A stretch of 64,000 nt of DNA from Heliopora coerulea (lineage: Eukaryota > Cnidaria > Anthozoa > Scleralcyonacea > Helioporidae): contig JASJOG010000196.1 in the NCBI GenBank assembly GCA_030142905.1, positions 554,688-618,687 of the forward strand. Reading direction: 5' to 3'. Position numbers and translations under genes: made by a program. The notes under the pieces are model-generated. The model had not been told where the DNA came from and made no database searches. It saw only the letters and a list, made by a program, of their open reading frames with translations. Of the stretch, positions 11,479 to 33,159 are shown in pieces. The stretch's first letter is position 1; the number at the start of each line of letters is the position of its first letter.

Positions 11479-12114
11479 ACGTGTGTTCAACGTATATCCT
11501 GCTATCGATCAAGGAGACGCTCTATCGCGATAAAATGTCAGGTGGTGAATGGAACTATGATCTGGTTTGGGGTGTGATATATTTATTGTCGAATCGGAGC
11601 TCCTAAAATACATGTATCAGATTTTTTCTTCAGGGATATAGGAGTTGTTTAATATTACGCCAGTCTTGTCTTTTAGGTTCATAGAATGAAAATGTTGACT
11701 TATAGTGAAGACAGTCACTGCAGGCATGATTGCTGAAAAAATGTTATGCTTTAATATTTCTTTTTCGTACCACTGGTTCTCTCTGCTGTCGCTCGGGTCT
11801 CCTGCCCTGTTCTAGAGAAGACGAGAAGTTAGGCTTATCCAATTTTACCAGTTAGTTGATCCCAGTGCTGTCGTTTTCCTTCTCTTTACATTGAAAATAG
11901 ACCAAGAATTAGGACGGTCCCAGCACTTAGGTGATCCTAGCTGGCAAGTGGTTCTCTGGTAGTCATATCCTCTCACCTCTCGTGTTCCCATCTCAAGGTA
12001 AATGTAAAAACCGCCACCATCACTGATGTCGAACTCCTGCAATCACTTACCATCTCGCAATCAAGGAACATCACGGAACCCCGAACTTGCAGTCAAGTAT
12101 CAAACTCTTGCAGT

Positions 12115-12720
12115 CTAAGTGTCCATCTACACCGTACGCGAGCGAATTTTTTAGAAACAAGTATATAACGTGTGAGCGGTCCCACCTAGAGACTTGGTGG
12201 GGCCCAGGGCAAAATAGAAATTTGCCAACCCCCTTTACAAAAATTATTTTGGTCGATATTGCGCTTGACAATAACGCTTTTATCACGTTCTTTACCGGAG
12301 AACCTGAAGATAACCAGTTGAGTGAAGACGTGTGTCCTGCCCCGGTGCAATGTGTAAGCGCCCAGCCTTCAATGACTAGACATATAGGTTGATTAAAAAA
12401 AAGTAGCGGATATTGTTCAGTTATTTGATCTTCATTTGAAACATAAATGAAATAAATTGATCGGTATGCTGGGGGAGCCTTTCTTCAGCTTGTGCCTGGG
12501 GCCCCTCTTGAGGCTGGGGCCCGTGGCAAACTGCCCCACTTGCCCCCTCCTCTGGGCGGGCCTGCATGTGAGCATCTACACCCGGATACGTGCTACGCAA
12601 GCGTCCAAATTTAATTGAGCGAGAGACGCGAATCATATAGAAACACGTTCTCTTTTTTCGCTCCCACCCATGTTTCTAAAAAATTCGCCTGTGTCGCTTG
12701 GGTTCGGTGTAAGTGTACCT
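12115..12720. mobile_element. foldback/MITE element with a nested hAT-like insertion
   Basis: The left end (from about 12115) and the right end (to 12720) are inverted copies over about 45 bases, sharing GCGAATTTTTTAGAAACA and TACACCG. The element is split by the unit at 12178-12566. The direct repeat TGTGAGC at 12171-12177 and 12567-12573 marks that second insertion. Confidence 0.6.
12178..12566. mobile_element. non-autonomous hAT-like element nested in the foldback element
   Basis: It is bounded by a 7-base direct repeat (TGTGAGC; an eighth base differs). The ends are GC-rich and loosely inverted: GGTCCCACCTAGAG on the left, and the reverse complement of the right end reads AGGCCCGCCCAGAGG. 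The TSD length and GGCCC-type ends fit hAT-derived MITEs. No transposase is encoded. Confidence 0.5.
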
Positions 12721-12724
12721 TGAC

Positions 12725-13145
12725 GTTGTCTGAAACTGAACCCCATTTCTCTTGAATACCAAGATATTTGATGCTATACTCGCTTTGTCAAACTGTCACT
12801 ATCTGTCAGCAGATGAAGCTGAAAGCCATTTCCCTGTAATCTCAACGAACTTGATACTATCCTTATTACGTCTGCCTTCAGCAGTTCCTTGCATACTGAA
12901 CTGAACACCATTTCCCTTCAATCTCATTACACTTTATGCTACCCTCACTACGTTAACCTTCGCAGTTTCTCTCGTTCTAAAGTTTAGTTTCTCTCAAACT
13001 AAACTCCATTTCTCTCGATTCTCGTAACATATGATGCTATCCTAAAAATGTCAAACTCCCATAATCTCTCGTTATCTTGAACCGCAAGCTATTTCCTTTG
13101 AATCTTGTAACACTTGAACCCTCTCGCTCTTCGAACTTCGGCCGT
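12725..13145. repeat. diverged tandem repeat, about 80-97-base spacing
   Basis: Five diverged units share CCATTTC (at 12742, 12826, 12908, 13006 and, altered, 13089), followed by an ATG-CTA-TCC-like stretch and TCAAAC/ACG words. The spacing is irregular, so this is an old array. Confidence 0.55.
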
Positions 13146-13164
13146 CTGAATCAATTTTTCCTTT

Positions 13165-13232
13165 TCTTTATTTATTCATTCATTCATTTATTTATTTGTT
13201 TATTTATTTATTTTATTTATTTATTTAGTTAA
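13165..13232. repeat. (TTTA)n microsatellite
   Basis: TTTA/TTCA tetranucleotide run. Confidence 0.9.
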
Positions 13233-13500
13233 TGTTGTTTAAAAACGGCAACCCTTCAAAGCACTTAGGCGTTCGATTTTCAACGGACTGTTCATTACAG
13301 CGGACTTTTTCTGAGTTTTCCTTGCCTCGACCACCGCGTCACAGTTGCAACTGTGGTTCTCATAGGAATGCACACGCAGAGTTTGAAAATACCTTTAGCT
13401 CACATGAAATTATGGCTAACTATCCAGCCACACAGAATAAAACGGTCCAGTAAAGCAAACATTATTCCTTCTGACTTGGACTAAATATGCGACACATTAA

Positions 13501-14166
13501 AGCCTGGTTCTCGTATCTGTCCTAAGAATTGTAAGAATCGTCGACCAGCTCTGTCCACGACTGTGGGGGATCCTTGCAATATATGAGAACATGAAAATAT
13601 GGTATCCAGACTGTCCCCGACGCATACCGTAAGAATTTTAAGAATCAAAAGCATTTCAATTTTTTCAAGATGTACCTGACGTTCGGCGACAGTCGGCAAT
13701 TCATACGATATATGAGAATATCATTTGCGTCAATCGGCGACATTTCTACTCACAATCTAATCAAAAACGACGACTTCACAGACGGTAAATTACTTCAGAA
13801 ACCTGGGAAAAAATGCCAACAAAGGCATCCGAGTAGAATGCCTTTCGTTTTCGCAAATGTAGCCGAACTCAGAATCTTCTTTTTCTCTTTTCTTTACATT
13901 TCAGTCGCTTCTTGTTTTGATTTTCATACAAACCATTCACCGTAGGAGTTTTCCGCTTAAAAAGAACTTTTTATTGAAAGCAGCCAACTTGTCGACCTTT
14001 TCATGTTTGGCTGGAAACTTCTAGTACGTTGCGATTGTTACGATTCTTCCGACAGATGACAGATGAGAACATCGCAGTTCGGAATGTCCTAAAACACCCC
14101 CCACGACATCGGGGATAATGCGCGTCGGCGACATTGAAAATTCTTACGGTAAACGAGAACGAGGCT
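13501..14166. mobile_element. PIF/Harbinger-type MITE (666 bp)
   Basis: The left end AGCCTGGTTCTCGT is the inverse of the right end, whose reverse complement is AGCCTCGTTCTCGT. Similarity continues for about 45 bases (TAAGAATT...GTCG). A TAA flanks each side (13498-13500 and 14167-14169), matching the 3-base TWA target duplication of PIF/Harbinger elements. No transposase is encoded. ORFs inside it are incidental. Confidence 0.7.
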
Positions 14167-14920
14167 TAAGACTTGCACGCTGACAATACGTAAGTTAAAA
14201 AGCACAGAGTGGATATGTATTTAAACTTTTTCTTTCACTTCTCCGCATCATCTCTCGCTCATCTGTGAATAGGCTACGGCTCTGATTTAAGTTAAACTCC
14301 TGGACGTTCAAGGTCGGTTTTCGTCGACTTCAATGATTTTGGCAAACGCCATGTGATCCTGGAGCATGTACCCTGACATTGCTAGTATCTTCATATGCTG
14401 CCACATTCACTTCTTACCATACTCGCGACAAAAAAAAGCTCTCAAGTGATATCCAGTTTGAATTTCTAGAATTATTTACACAAACATGACATAAGACCCT
14501 TTCAGTGTTAAATTACATTGTAGACTGTAGCCTGACCAAGCCATTCCAACGCGTCTCTGCTCTGTTCCAATTCTCCACCTCTCGCCACTCTGAGATTACT
14601 AAAAATAGAACAATGAATCCTTGACCAAGAGCCGCTCTTTTCCACTTGGGGATAAGATTCGATGACATTTCCAGCAGGCTCACAATAATCTTACAGAAAT
14701 AGAGCTTGAAAAAAAACACTCAAGCTACTCATGCTTAATTAATGGAACTAATAGATCATTCAGTCAAGCCAGCATTCACAGTCTTGTTTTCATTACGTCA
14801 TATATACTACACTGCATATCTCCATCACTGCCATCATAGTGTCCACAACGAAAGCGTTCCATTGCAGGAAAATTTTTTTTTCCATTGGTTACTAAGCGAC
14901 GCAGTCTACAGCTACCTAGG

Positions 14921-23831
<8,911 letters not shown>

Positions 23832-23949
23832 TCAGCTAGGTCAAAAAAAACCCTTTTAAACTGGCCTTCGAATTCAGAAGCTACTCATCTTCTCTCACTT
23901 TGTAAATCGCATCCATGATTGACAAGTAGGCATTGTTTTTGGACTTCTA

Positions 23950-24080
23950 ATGGTGATCACGTGGGGTTCGGGCGCCATTCCCATTGGTCAATGACTCTGG
24001 GGTTTTCTTGTAGACCAAACAAACGTCACGAGACGCAAATGATCGGAGAGGGTTGAGGTCATGTGATTGGCTAATAACAC
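23950..24080 (-). promoter_or_regulatory. candidate promoter region of the Smad2/3 gene
   Basis: About 170-290 bases upstream of the Smad2/3 start codon there is a CACGTG E-box at 23958-23963. Inverted CCAAT motifs (ATTGG) lie at 23983-23987 and 24066-24070, and a CGTCA half-site near 24024. The region is more GC-rich than its surroundings. No GTCTAGAC site occurs here, unlike the I-Smad promoter. Confidence 0.4.
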
Positions 24081-24097
24081 TTTATCGTTTCCGGTTG

Positions 24098-24720
24098 CTA
24101 TTGAATTACGTTTCCGTCGAAGATTATCATCGATGTATGTACACAAACCAGACCTCGGTGTTGGCCGGCACTGTGAACGTGCCTAGGTGTCTGCTCCGGT
24201 AGCAAAGCTCGTGCCGCGGGTATATAGTCCACCGGCACATGGAGCGTTTGCAGAAAATGTCGCGACAGCACATAACACATCGATATAATGAACTCCTTTT
24301 TGTCTGGATAAATCTTGTATGATTTGACTCTGACCAATGCCTGGCGGTTTTGCTCGTCCAATTGAGACCTTTGGACAGGAAACCAAAACAGTTGATCATG
24401 ATGGCATTTATTAACTGGCAAGGAAATAAAATCAGCTGTCTCATTTGTGAAGTAATAGAATTCGCTTTTCCTAAATGTGTTCTTTCAATGGACAGTTGCG
24501 CGATAATTTTTTATCACTGGCCAATGTACTTCAAAACACTCTGATCTCGATCCCACTGGGACCGAGGGAACAATGCCCCTTTAACGTGGGAGCCTTTTCA
24601 TATCAGGTGGGTGGAATTACCTGCGGGCAGCTTGCGGTGAGAAACCAGACTTGAAAATCCCGTCCTAATGAGCAAGCAAGACACACAACCATTAGATTAG
24701 TATCTCGTTATATTTTGTGT
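24098..24720. other. upstream flank of Smad2/3, no gene recognised
   Basis: Three overlapping minus-strand ORFs of 67-107 codons have no domain. The moderately GC-rich composition fits a promoter-proximal region or 5' untranslated exon. Confidence 0.4.
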
Positions 24721-24816
24721 TAAAATAATAAACTCTATAATCGTTTTCCTTCTCATAGATCTCTCAGATTACTACTTCATAGCCAAGTCATTTCGTTGAT
24801 TTGCTGCCCGCCTAAG

Positions 24817-24954
24817 ATGAGTAAATATTCTACGGGTGATGGAATGTCGTATGCCATGTTTCCTGAGGAAAAATCCCGGTTATCCCAGCTGGTGTCAGAC
24901 GGATTAGAAAGCGCTTTTGAGAATGAAATGGATACACTATCAACACCAATATAA
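24817..24954 (+). CDS. possible small ORF or last exon, unknown
   Basis: A 45-codon plus-strand ORF from ATG at 24817 to TAA. The frame is open upstream to an acceptor-like CTCTCAG at about 24762-24768. The peptide is polar and acidic (SRLSQLVSDGLESAFENEMD) with helix-like composition. The opposite strand is also open. I do not recognise it, and it could be chance. Confidence 0.15.
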   Translation: MSKYSTGDGMSYAMFPEEKSRLSQLVSDGLESAFENEMDTLSTPI

Positions 24955-25235
24955 AAAAGTGACAACTACGTTGGTTTTGGAGTAAAATTTGTTAAATGAA
25001 TTGAGCTGAATGAAAATGTTACACACACGGCAAAGTACTTGTGGGTTTCATGGACATTGATCCACACGCACCCCTGAAAAAGGCAGATTTCTTAAAATAA
25101 ATCTATAAGCGTTTCTCCTCCGTTTTTTCCCCAGGATATATAATCATGTTGAAACGAAAGGATGAATGAAGTCAAAACAGAGGCATGAAATATCTCACAA
25201 GGCAGAGTGTAAGACGATTCCATGAACATTGAGAT

Positions 25236-25352
25236 GCACACACACACACACACACACACGCACGCACACACACACACGCACGCACACACACGCACACACA
25301 CACACACTCGGACTGACACACTCACACACACACACTCACACACACACACAGA
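25236..25352. repeat. (CA)n microsatellite
   Basis: CA repeats with CG and CT interruptions over about 115 bases. ORFs on both strands here are artefacts. Confidence 0.95.
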
Positions 25353-25858
25353 CTGTCCAACCATCCCGATTTTGGCATCTGCGTCAAGGAACAAGAAGCT
25401 AAGCCTAGGAAGATATTTTTGCCAAACTCTAACAGTGCAGATATCCTTCGGAGACCTGGTTAAAAAATGGCGCCTGTAGTAAGCAGATGGACAAAATGAA
25501 CAGGACGTAAATTAGACTGGTTGCCTTTTAATAAGTCAGCAACATCCGATTTATCGAACTTCGTCTCAATGTATATGTCTCAGTCTGAGGAACTGCGATA
25601 CTTTGTCTTTCGTTTCAGTAGTATTTTTCATAAAATATAGTTGCAAAATGACGATCAATTTACCCATCATTTTTGACAGAAACTATCGCCTGAGATTGCT
25701 AAAAATGGTGTTTTATGCCCCCTGGCCTCCCCCTAGTGAAATCCCGCGATTTGGTGAGATACCTGGGTTGGACAGTCTGCACACCTGACTAAAATTACTA
25801 AGGCAGGTCAGCTAAAATTGACTGATAAGCGGGTTTTTTTCGTTTTGTTGTTCGTCCT

Positions 25859-25928
25859 TTAACTCTTTCCCTGTGGCATAAGACTATTTCATTCGTCCTA
25901 GGGATAGCTCACGCCTCAAAAGAGTTAA
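25859..25928. mobile_element. possible tiny TTAA-flanked MITE
   Basis: TTAACTCTTT at the left and AAAGAGTTAA at the right enclose about 62 bases. TTAA ends recall piggyBac-type target sites. The inverted repeat is very short. Confidence 0.35.
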
Positions 25929-25929
25929 A

Positions 25930-28415
25930 CTCCATTCTTGAAAGGCTGCCTGTTGCCAAAATATTACCGGGGTAGATATCCCCTTATCAATACTTATCTT
26001 AATCCTAAACCTGATCCTAATATTTTAACGCTTGATTCATTTTAAGTTAAAATCTTCAAAACAGCTTTTCATGTTACAACATCAGCGGTGCCTTTCCTTG
26101 TTTAATTAAAAACACGGAACTTACATTGTTTGAAGAAAACATCCCAGAAAAGTAACATGTTGCAAAAACCCAAGATATGAGCCAATGAACAAGAGGAGCT
26201 TGTCAGCTGGGAAAGGTTTTTACGTTGTCAATGTTGATCAAATTTCCACCTTTTGGTGAGTCAAATCATGCACAGTCGATGTTCTACCTGCACGAGTTTT
26301 GAGGAACATACTTTCGCCCTAAACATTCAAGCTAACCCGGCCGAAAAACTGTGAACTTAATGTGATATTTACAGGTTACTCAAGTAAGTAAATTATTCAC
26401 CTGATTCCGGCCAGTGCACGTGAGTCTTGTCTCATAAAAGTGTACGCCACAAAAAATATCTTGCAAGAAATGTGGGCGTTTTATGTTGAGACGCTTGAGT
26501 GTGAGCGTGACCACAATTTGCAGAGTTGACTATCAGAAAGTTAAAAGTTTGCGGACTGGTCTTTGGCTACTTCTTACTTCTCCCTTGAAGACAAAATCTC
26601 AAATTGAATCAAGATAGATCGAATCCTGGCCGTGAACATAATGTTTACAATCCTAGGTATGTGGTCGTATGGTGAAACGGATTTGTGACTGTTGTTCAAT
26701 GACGTAAATGTCGGTAAGAGACAGGATTTTATCTTGCTTTTTACCGCCACCGTGTCGCGAGGCGTTGACCTGTAAGTTGAGTTATGCAAATCTACTAGAC
26801 AGTTCCTTTATATTGATCATAATGGTAGCGAGATGGTGATGACGACATTTAATTAGCCACAAACAAATCCTTGTATTATTCACTACGACCGACGTAAAAG
26901 TGTAATGAGCAACTTTACTGTCATTGGAAAGTTTGCTTGGTGTGGTAATGAGTGTCTGACTAGACCGTAATTGCAGAATTGGTACTTCAAATGTAATTAC
27001 AGACCACGCCTCCGCTCCATCAAGACCACCCCTGCAATCTAGGCCATTAAATTGTAGACATTGTCAATGATTATCAGAATTCGTATTGGGGACAAGAAAG
27101 TCATCCAAGACGCGAGACTTGTCGGAATATAAGTAATAGCGTGTAATTTTGGGGAAAAAGGAAACAAAACAAAAAAAAAAAACACGCATTGCTGAAGTTT
27201 TTCAAAGACCATCAAAATAAAGGCCTTAAGATCTACGACGTCAACTTGATGACGGCGTCCTCTAAACTTTCGACATTTAAAGAAACTACTGTCAATTGAA
27301 TGGCGTGTTTGATACTTGTGGCTTGTTTTATCACTTCCAAAACAGTCCAGTTCTTGTGAAACGACTTCAGTCTCTTGTCAAAATCAATGTTGAACGACAG
27401 CTGTTGTTCCCCACCAGATGGACAAACGTCGCTTTTTTAAGACGTTCAAAAGTTTTCAGTAACGTTGTATACCAGAACGATGACTTTGTAGATAATACTC
27501 ATGGGACAAACTATTATTTACTCTCTTTGTTTTGCGCGATGAATTTCTTTGTTTAAAGGACGTCTACCCATAGTAAATTTAGCGGCTGTGTCAATCAAAG
27601 GACTCGTAAGACTCCCGTAAGACGCCCCTGAATAATGTAAAGGTGATTCAGTGACCAAAATAGGTGATTCTTGACCACAAAAAATTAATTCAGTGACGAA
27701 GAAAAAAGAGTTATTCAATGTGGAAAGTAGTGTTACCTTTTTATGTACAGGGTTATCTTGAAATTGCACTACTTTCAGCCAATGAGAATCGCGAAATTAT
27801 TTCGTGTATATCATTCGACGAGAAACTAGTCGATAAACAAGTAGTTATATAAGACAAAACATATTCCGAAAAACTGTGTCATCTGGTAAACTCAAGATTC
27901 GAGTTATATAAGAGACGAAAATGAAATAGTAATATTTCGATTTTATTACAATTGTCTTTTACTTTTTGAAACTGTCGGCTGGTCGTGAATTTAAGTAGTT
28001 ATATGATATAATTTATTATAACTTTAAAGTTTTATCAAATGATCTGTCTGAGATCTTTCCATCGGTTTCTTGTTTGTGTTCACCAAGTATTGTTCTCATA
28101 TTTCTTCATCTTTTTACTTCTAGAATTCCTTCATTCGAACATTATACTTTTGTTTTAGGTAACTTTAGCTGGTTTTAAGGCCAGATAGTCGAAGTCAGTT
28201 ACAACACTAACCAGTTATTGGGCCAACCTTTAAACACAGGTTCCGCACCAAAGCTTTGCATTTTTTTCAAATTCCTATTGCATTAATTTGTTTCTGCGGC
28301 GTAACCAACCATGAAAGCACAAAAAGGACAGATTGTTATACTTATGACAGGCACATTTCATTGTAATGTTCACCTCTTAGTTTGCGGCTCAAGTTAGCAG
28401 TTTTCTTTTTGCGCA
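25930..28415. other. no gene recognised
   Basis: AT-rich stretch with short ORFs only, none with a domain or a splice partner. Confidence 0.45.
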
Positions 28416-28965
28416 GTCGCTGTTGCGTTTTCCGATTGACCAATCAGCGTTCTTTATCCTTTGTCAGGGAACACACGATGGTTTAAATAAGACAGCAGGT
28501 GCACAACTTTACCACTAAAAAGTTGAGTTGAAAGGCAAGAATTTGAAGAGATTTGAACGTTGTCTATCAATAGCACGTGGAGTAGAAGATGCTGCCTCAA
28601 TGTAAGTTCACACTTTTGAGGTAGCTTTATGTTTCAACTAAATTTCAGCCACGAGAACGCGTCTCGAACATCTAATTCTTTGTTAATATAGGTTGAACTT
28701 ACATTGTACAAGAAGTTCTATAGTTTACGTACGTCGGTGTGCTAAAGTGAAAGTTCATCATCGCTGTCGTCTAACTACGATGTCTTGAGCCAGGTTTGTA
28801 AGAGAATTACTTCGCATTACTTGCTCATTTATCTTTATCCCTTTTGAGTTCACTTCAGTACGGGGCAAAACTGAAACGAGTGTCGTTTCAGCACGTGAGA
28901 AATCAAGCAAAGGTAGCCTTCCCAAAGTTAGCTTCGGCCATTTACAGTTTTCGGTTAATTTACTG
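28416..28965 (+). promoter_or_regulatory. promoter and first exon, copy 1 of a local duplication
   Basis: It shares about 450 bases with 33160-33635. It has a CCAAT box at 28440-28444 inside GACCAATCAGCG, a TATA-like TTTAAATAAG near 28482, and an exon-like stretch ending at a GTAAGT donor at 28602. The only ATG of that exon would give four codons, so it is probably non-coding 5' leader. The exon that follows in copy 2 was not found after this copy. Confidence 0.5.
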
Positions 28966-29344
28966 CAAGCAACTTTGTTTGTGAATCATAATAGTGCCAC
29001 TATCAATTATCAGCATGTCTAAATAACTTATTCTTTTGCAAACCACACTGAACAGTTTCAATACTTGGCTTTAGGGTGTCATAGAATTTTGTAGATTTTG
29101 AGTGTGCCGCTAATGTTTTGAACATATAGAAAATGTATGCTATGATGTTGTTTGTAGCCTTTTTTTGGTTTTTTTTTGTTCTTTTTTGTGAGAAATAAAT
29201 GAAATTTAAATATAAAACCCTTACGCATTTGTCGTTGAAATCCTTACTTTGTGGTCCATGAGCTATTAATACACTGATCTATTACACAACGTTTTAGTTT
29301 TTAATCCAATGTTTTTTGCTGAATAAATTCTAATACGGACACCC

Positions 29345-29591
29345 TGAGACCCCGTTCACACGATACCGGTACGAAACTGCACCGGTATCAAAATATCACG
29401 GTACGAACCTGTTCACACGATACCGGTAGAGGTACAGTTTCATTCAGGTTTCACATTACGGTTTCAAATCGTTGCGGTTAGCATTACGGTTTCACGCTTT
29501 TTTCATACCGGTACCGTGTAAACGCAAGGCCTAACCGTAATTATTTCGTTACGGTTTCATTTCTTACCGGTATCGTGTGAACGGGGTCTCA
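29345..29591. mobile_element. MITE with 27-bp inverted ends (247 bp)
   Basis: The left end 29345-29371 (TGAGACCCCGTTCACACGAT onward) and the right end 29565-29591 are exact inverted copies. A third partial copy (TTCACACGATACCGGTA) lies inside. No clear target duplication is visible, so the superfamily is open. No protein is encoded. Confidence 0.8.
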
Positions 29592-30975
29592 ATTGTATAA
29601 GATTGTACTGGCGTGCGCCGTTCCCTTCTCATTAAAATGAGTGGTTGGAAGGAGTAAAAACTTGGATTGCTAGTGAAATGTCGTGAAATCATTTTGGTTA
29701 GGTAGAACGTCTTTAGTTGGTCGGCGCAATTCCCCAAGTTAAAATAACCATGGTACAACTGTACTTCGTTTTGTAAGTCGACCTTCGCCAATATAATGTA
29801 GTTCATTACAGAGACTTTGGTCGATGCTCCAACGTTCGTTTTCGAGCAGGTGGGTTATGAACGAATAATGATTGGATGATATCGCTTCTACAGAGGTTTA
29901 GAGTTGGAAGAAAACCCTTCCTTTCTAAGATAAATGTTATGAAAAATAATTTTGGTTGGCCAAAAACGTTAGGTGGGTTGGTGTAACATTAATTCCCTAC
30001 TGATTATAACCACAGTATCCAACTTATCACAGAATGTGCTATCACTGTCATTGGTTAGAGTTTCTTAGAGCTCCTTCAACATTTCCTTTCCATTAGTGAA
30101 CCCAATCTGGTAATGATTCGTCATAAGGAGCAAATTAAAGTGTTCGTTGATTGATTTTGCGTTGAATGAGACATTCTTACATGGAAATCGAGCTCAAGAA
30201 AAAAAGCCATTTGGTCTTCATATTAATGAAAACGTATTTCATGGTTTTTATTAGGCTACTCTTACGTAAGGTGTAAAAACGTCCTTGTAAACGTTAAGTA
30301 AATGATGCTCACGCTTTCTGTAAGCCAATTCAGGCACACCAAGTTATTGTCTAAGCCAAGACACGGCAGCTTCGTACTCGCAAGTAAAAAGGCTCAGTTC
30401 ACGTATTATGTAAGACTAGTCCTGCTTCTGGTGAAAAAGTAACCTTGAGATGTAGTACCAAAAGACAAAACGCCTAAAATGTGCGCTAGTTATAATATGG
30501 ACAAAATTTCAATATGCTGTTGTAGATTACCATTTAATTATTGCTTCTTCAGATATTAATTTTATTTTAAAGTTTTGGAACAGAAAAACGGTTTGGATTG
30601 AAGTATGTTTCGTAGGTTTTAAGAACTAAGATGCAATACTTTTTTGTGTGTGAAGCAATCTTCCATTGAACGTGCTTATATACTAAGAGAAGTTGTCTGG
30701 CTCCAACCACAGCGACACATGGTCCATTGGTCAAAGGGTTATGTCTGTCCACCTTGCTTGGGTTCCCTGTGGAATAGCTGGAGTTAGGCGCCATTTTTAA
30801 ACGTCGCTCTCGTTATAGATTGGTAAAAAGAAAATGGAAAGATGTTTGCCGTTGGAATTCGGTATTCTTCCTGTAACCAAAACAAGTGGCTGCATCGGAA
30901 ATATCTTTATATTACTTTATGAATGAATGAAATGATGGGAGACGCTGAACTGGCTTGTAAGTACGTTATTACTGG
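29592..30975. other. no gene recognised
   Basis: AT-rich sequence with short ORFs only. Confidence 0.45.
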
Positions 30976-30979
30976 GTTA

Positions 30980-31040
30980 ATACTGTGGTTCCTCGATTAT
31001 CCGTACCTCGGTAATCCGAATCTCGATTATCCGAACGCCA
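30980..31040. repeat. fragment of a pogo/Tigger-like terminus
   Basis: TACTGTGGTTCCTCGATTAT followed by alternating CTCGATTATCCG / CTCGGTAATCCG words resembles the ends of pogo/Tigger (Tc1-mariner superfamily) elements. Only one end is visible. Confidence 0.4.
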
Positions 31041-33159
31041 TCTGAGTTCAGAAAAAAAAAAGATGTGGTGTCTGACGGTTGTCATCCTGGTGTATGCAAT
31101 TAACCCATATCAGTATAGGCATTAAGATTTCTTTTTGATTCGCGCGGCAGTCCATCCTCGAGGTTCTCATGACTTATTTGCATATATAAGGATGACAATG
31201 GTAAACTACAGAGCTAGGTTTTAACAAACAGTCCAGCTAGAGACTGGTTATTTTACGTGCATGTTTAGTAAACAAGTTTCATGATAATAATGTTGCTAAA
31301 TTTTCATTTGCTCATAAGAATTTACGACCATCTATTCTCAATTATCGCATTGTTACAGCAATTATAAGTGGGTTTTTTTGTGGTCATTAAGATTTTCAGA
31401 CTCAAAGGGATAATCTCAACCTCAAACTTTGAGTCTAACAAACCTTTGACGTTACGATGATTGTAAATGGGTGAGGTGAAAGTGACAAGTTGGCGTGAAT
31501 CGTCTGCTGATTCCGTGCTCCAAATTTGAACCTTTCCCCAGTTTGAGTAGAAAGCATACTCATGGCATTTTACCCTGGTTTGAGGATACAGAATAATCAT
31601 GTGGCTAAGGCAGGTCAATTTTACCAGTCAGTGGAATCCTACAGTCAGCAAAGAGTTAGACCCAGGGCAAAGAGGAAACATTGCGAGAGCATTTGAGGTT
31701 TTTGATGTTTCCTTAAATGTTCTCCCTTAATTCACCTGTATAAACATTGTTGCAAAAGCAAAGTTAGCTCACCAGGAAGTAAAAAAATGTTTCTCAATTC
31801 ATTCAGAAAAATCCTTTTCTTCTTGGTGTCAATCTCTGTTTTGGAAACATTGTTTCTTCATTTGCCCACACAAGAAACAATGTCTAGTGCCTAGGGTTTC
31901 CCTGTATACCAAACACTGTATACATTGATCTGCCCAGCTGGACAATAAATCTTACAAAATCTTTCCTCGTTTCCTATGGGCCTTAAGAAATTGACCAAAA
32001 CTTGTCGGCAGAAGAAAATGCAAAAAGGTCCAAATAAGTCATCACTGTATGCATGCAGCATATTGACAACACCTTCGAGAATTGAAACAAGGATCTGCCA
32101 ACAAACCTAGCATAAAAAATATATATTTGATATATATATATATATTTCAACAAAGAGAAACTTTAATATGTTTAAACAATGAGAAAATTGCTTGAGTGTC
32201 TTTGTGCTGTGATAGAATTATGAGTGATGATATTTGAACTGGGAAAAGGCCTAGTGAAAACACAAGGCATAGCCGAGTGTTTTGTGGTATTTTTCCAGTT
32301 GAAATGGTGTCAACCTGGACAAAGAACATTGCACCTCCACAGTTTAAAACATGGATATATAAATTGGTCAGAAAAACTTTATTTTATCAACATTTTGGGG
32401 TCCTGCTCCAAGTATACAAGATTTGAAAAATGTATCAGCTGTCTGCTCTTATTTACATTAGTTAACAGATAAAGGGGCAGAACTCATCTCTTTGACCAAT
32501 AAAACAGTCTGGCATCAGGCAGAGTAAAATGCTATAGTGTGCCCTTGCTCCATAATAAGGTTAATGAGATGGCTGTTATTACTTACCAAATTATTTACCA
32601 TTAGTTGTTTACTTTAGACTGAGGCCTCTTTTAAGAAATATTTACTGACTGCTAGGGTCAAGAAGCATGCCAAGAAATGGATCTACTTTGTACATGCCAT
32701 GCTGACATTTGAGACAATGGGAATGGAGCAGGTTTTTGTTGGCAACAAAACATTCATATTGCCAGAGCTAGTGTTAAAGTATTGCAGAATTTTTATACTT
32801 ATCACCAAAATTTTATTAGCTTTTATGAGGTCATTACACCTTAAAAGTGGTGTGAGAGGACTTCAGTGCTGGAGGGCCATTGTGAGGGCTGGAGGAGCCA
32901 TGGTCCATTCAGCTACAGTGTTAAGAGGTCCTGCTTGATTGGGGCTTAGCTTCTACTTTTCAGTTTAATTATTTATTGATAAAGGAGGTTATTGATTAAC
33001 TTGAATAGTAACATTTCAATTAAATTTTAAAAATTCCATAAAACATCGAGTTGCTTAGATTATTCCTTAAAATACCCCAAAATTTTTCAGTTCAGGTAAA
33101 TTTCTTGAAATGTGAGAGAGGAGGTCGTATTATCGTATGACCCCAGCAGTTTTGATTGT
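31041..33159. other. no gene recognised; one dispersed repeat
   Basis: Short ORFs only. About 32165-32312 is a diverged copy of the foldback family at 18838-18961. It shares AGAAAATTGCTTGAGTGTCT, GCCTAGTGAAA and GAGTGTTTTxTGGTATTTTT. Confidence 0.5.

Noticed and set aside
25092..25479. His/Thr-repeat and Cys/Val-repeat ORFs on both strands
   Set aside because: They are readings of the (CA)n microsatellite.
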